NCBI GenBank assembly: GCA_038380795.1
Contig: CM076264.1
Coordinates: 7,504,001-7,568,000, forward strand
Reading direction: 5' to 3'
DNA from: Pyrocephalus nanus
Lineage: Eukaryota; Chordata; Aves; Passeriformes; Tyrannidae
DNA length: 64,000 bases
Shown: positions 63,101-64,000 of the stretch, one piece after another
Position numbering within the stretch: the stretch's first letter is position 1
How the letters are laid out: every line of letters starts with the position of its first letter
Translations under genes and position numbers: made by a program
Notes under the pieces: generated by a model
Told to the model about the DNA's origin: nothing
Databases searched by the model: none
What the model saw: only the letters and a program-made list of their open reading frames with translations

Positions 63101-64000
63101 TGCAAACAGCCTCTACTCCACAAAGCAGCCTATAGCTTCCCACAGTGCCATATAAAAGTACCTGCTTCCAACACAGATTTGTAATTACTGTTCTCCTAGA
63201 TGCCACACAGGGAGATGTGTGCCTTATTCCCAGTATGCTTTTCTAGTGGAGAAAGCCTCAGGAGATGATATGGGTGTGAATACTTTAGTTTTCTTTGGTA
63301 CACAGAAATCTTTTATGGTTAAATGCCTCAGTAAGATCAAAGTATGCACAACCCATCATTTTATTTTGGTTTTATTAAGTTCATACTATATGTTCCAGCT
63401 ACCCTATTTCTTTCCATGACTGACTGGTTCATGGAATGTAGTACCTCTGGTTTTACTCAATGTTCTAATGCCACTATAGCCTTATTCAGTTTGCTCCTTA
63501 AGTAGTCTTCATAAGGCCTGACTGCTCTACCCTCATTAGAAAAATTGATATTGTCATAGAAATTAGAGCATGACTCACCACGAACAAAGACAGCCTGTTG
63601 ACAGCATGGGTTGCCGGGCCTTCTTAGATAATAGATAATTCAAATCTCTTCTCACTTTTTTGACTTTAGAGAAGATAATTGTCATGACACAAGCTGACTT
63701 CATAGCAAGGATCTGAAAAAAAGCCAGAGAAAAGAAGTAATACTTCCAAAGTTATCCAGAAAGCATTTACAGGGTAGTATTGAGATCTCCTAAGTTCAGG
63801 CCAATGACTTGGTCTCTCGTTCATTTGTCACCAGTAGAAGGTGGCTTAGAAAAGAAACACAGTTAAAAAATGCTAAAGTCTTTTGAAATGGAAAACGTTG
63901 GATTCAGAGCCAAGAAATATAACTTTACAGTCAATCTTTTTCAAAAATCCATACCAAAAACATATTCCTTTTGAAGATAACATGATTACTGAATATACAA
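57168..64000. other. Unique non-coding DNA
   Basis: No recognisable gene, RNA or transposon in the last 6.8 kb. Open frames are under 75 codons, lie on both strands and match nothing known. Composition stays AT-rich without long simple repeats. Confidence 0.55.

Noticed and set aside
1..64000. CRISPR array, operons, tRNA or rRNA genes
   Set aside because: No spaced palindromic direct repeats, ribosome-binding-site-led gene strings, cloverleaf A/B-box pairs or rRNA landmarks were seen, and the window is clearly vertebrate.

Overview
This is a eukaryotic, almost certainly avian, window. The diagnostic evidence is repeat content: at least three clear CR1 LINE fragments, two carrying the bird-type 3' end built from 8-bp ATTCTATG-like units, plus two solo LTRs of an endogenous retrovirus group typical of birds (5' end TGTCCTGG paired with CCAGGACA, then GGTTAAT; 3' end near AAACCACAACA). 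Base composition is AT-rich, interspersed repeats are sparse, and there are no bacterial-style genes, operons, tRNAs or CRISPR arrays. I found no exon of a recognisable protein-coding gene. The open reading frames are short, mostly AT-driven or repeat-driven, and overlap freely on both strands. The window is best read as a gene desert or the inside of a very large intron.

Layout. 1-7.3 kb: unique AT-rich DNA. 7.3-11.9 kb: a pair of 191-bp blocks in inverted orientation (7341-7531 and 11653-11843), about 95% identical without gaps, around 4.1 kb of non-coding DNA. 12-19.8 kb: unique DNA with a TAAT-rich, enhancer-like stretch near 13.1-13.3 kb and several microsatellites. 19.8-20.3 kb: a 497-bp purine-only tract that changes from AAGAG to AAAAG units. 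20.9 kb: a candidate CTCF core. 24.6 kb: an old CR1 relic. 32.0 and 33.6-34.6 kb: two CR1 copies with their 3' ends facing each other; the longer one retains a broken piece of reverse transcriptase. 34.7-48.9 kb: unique DNA. 48.9-49.3 kb: solo LTR on +. 54.2-54.5 kb: a weak candidate spliced exon on -. 55.9-56.2 kb: CR1 on -. 56.6-57.2 kb: a second solo LTR on - that contains an inserted piece of the 5' (Alu) domain of 7SL RNA next to a 37-nt A/T homopolymer. 57.2-64 kb: unique DNA.

No genes work together here in a pathway sense. The most notable object is the chimeric LTR at 56610-57167. 7SL RNA, the RNA of the signal recognition particle, is known to be packaged into retroviral particles, so a 7SL fragment inside an LTR could be a fossil of template switching during retroviral reverse transcription. 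The second most notable object is the inverted 191-bp repeat pair, which I cannot assign to a known family from sequence alone.
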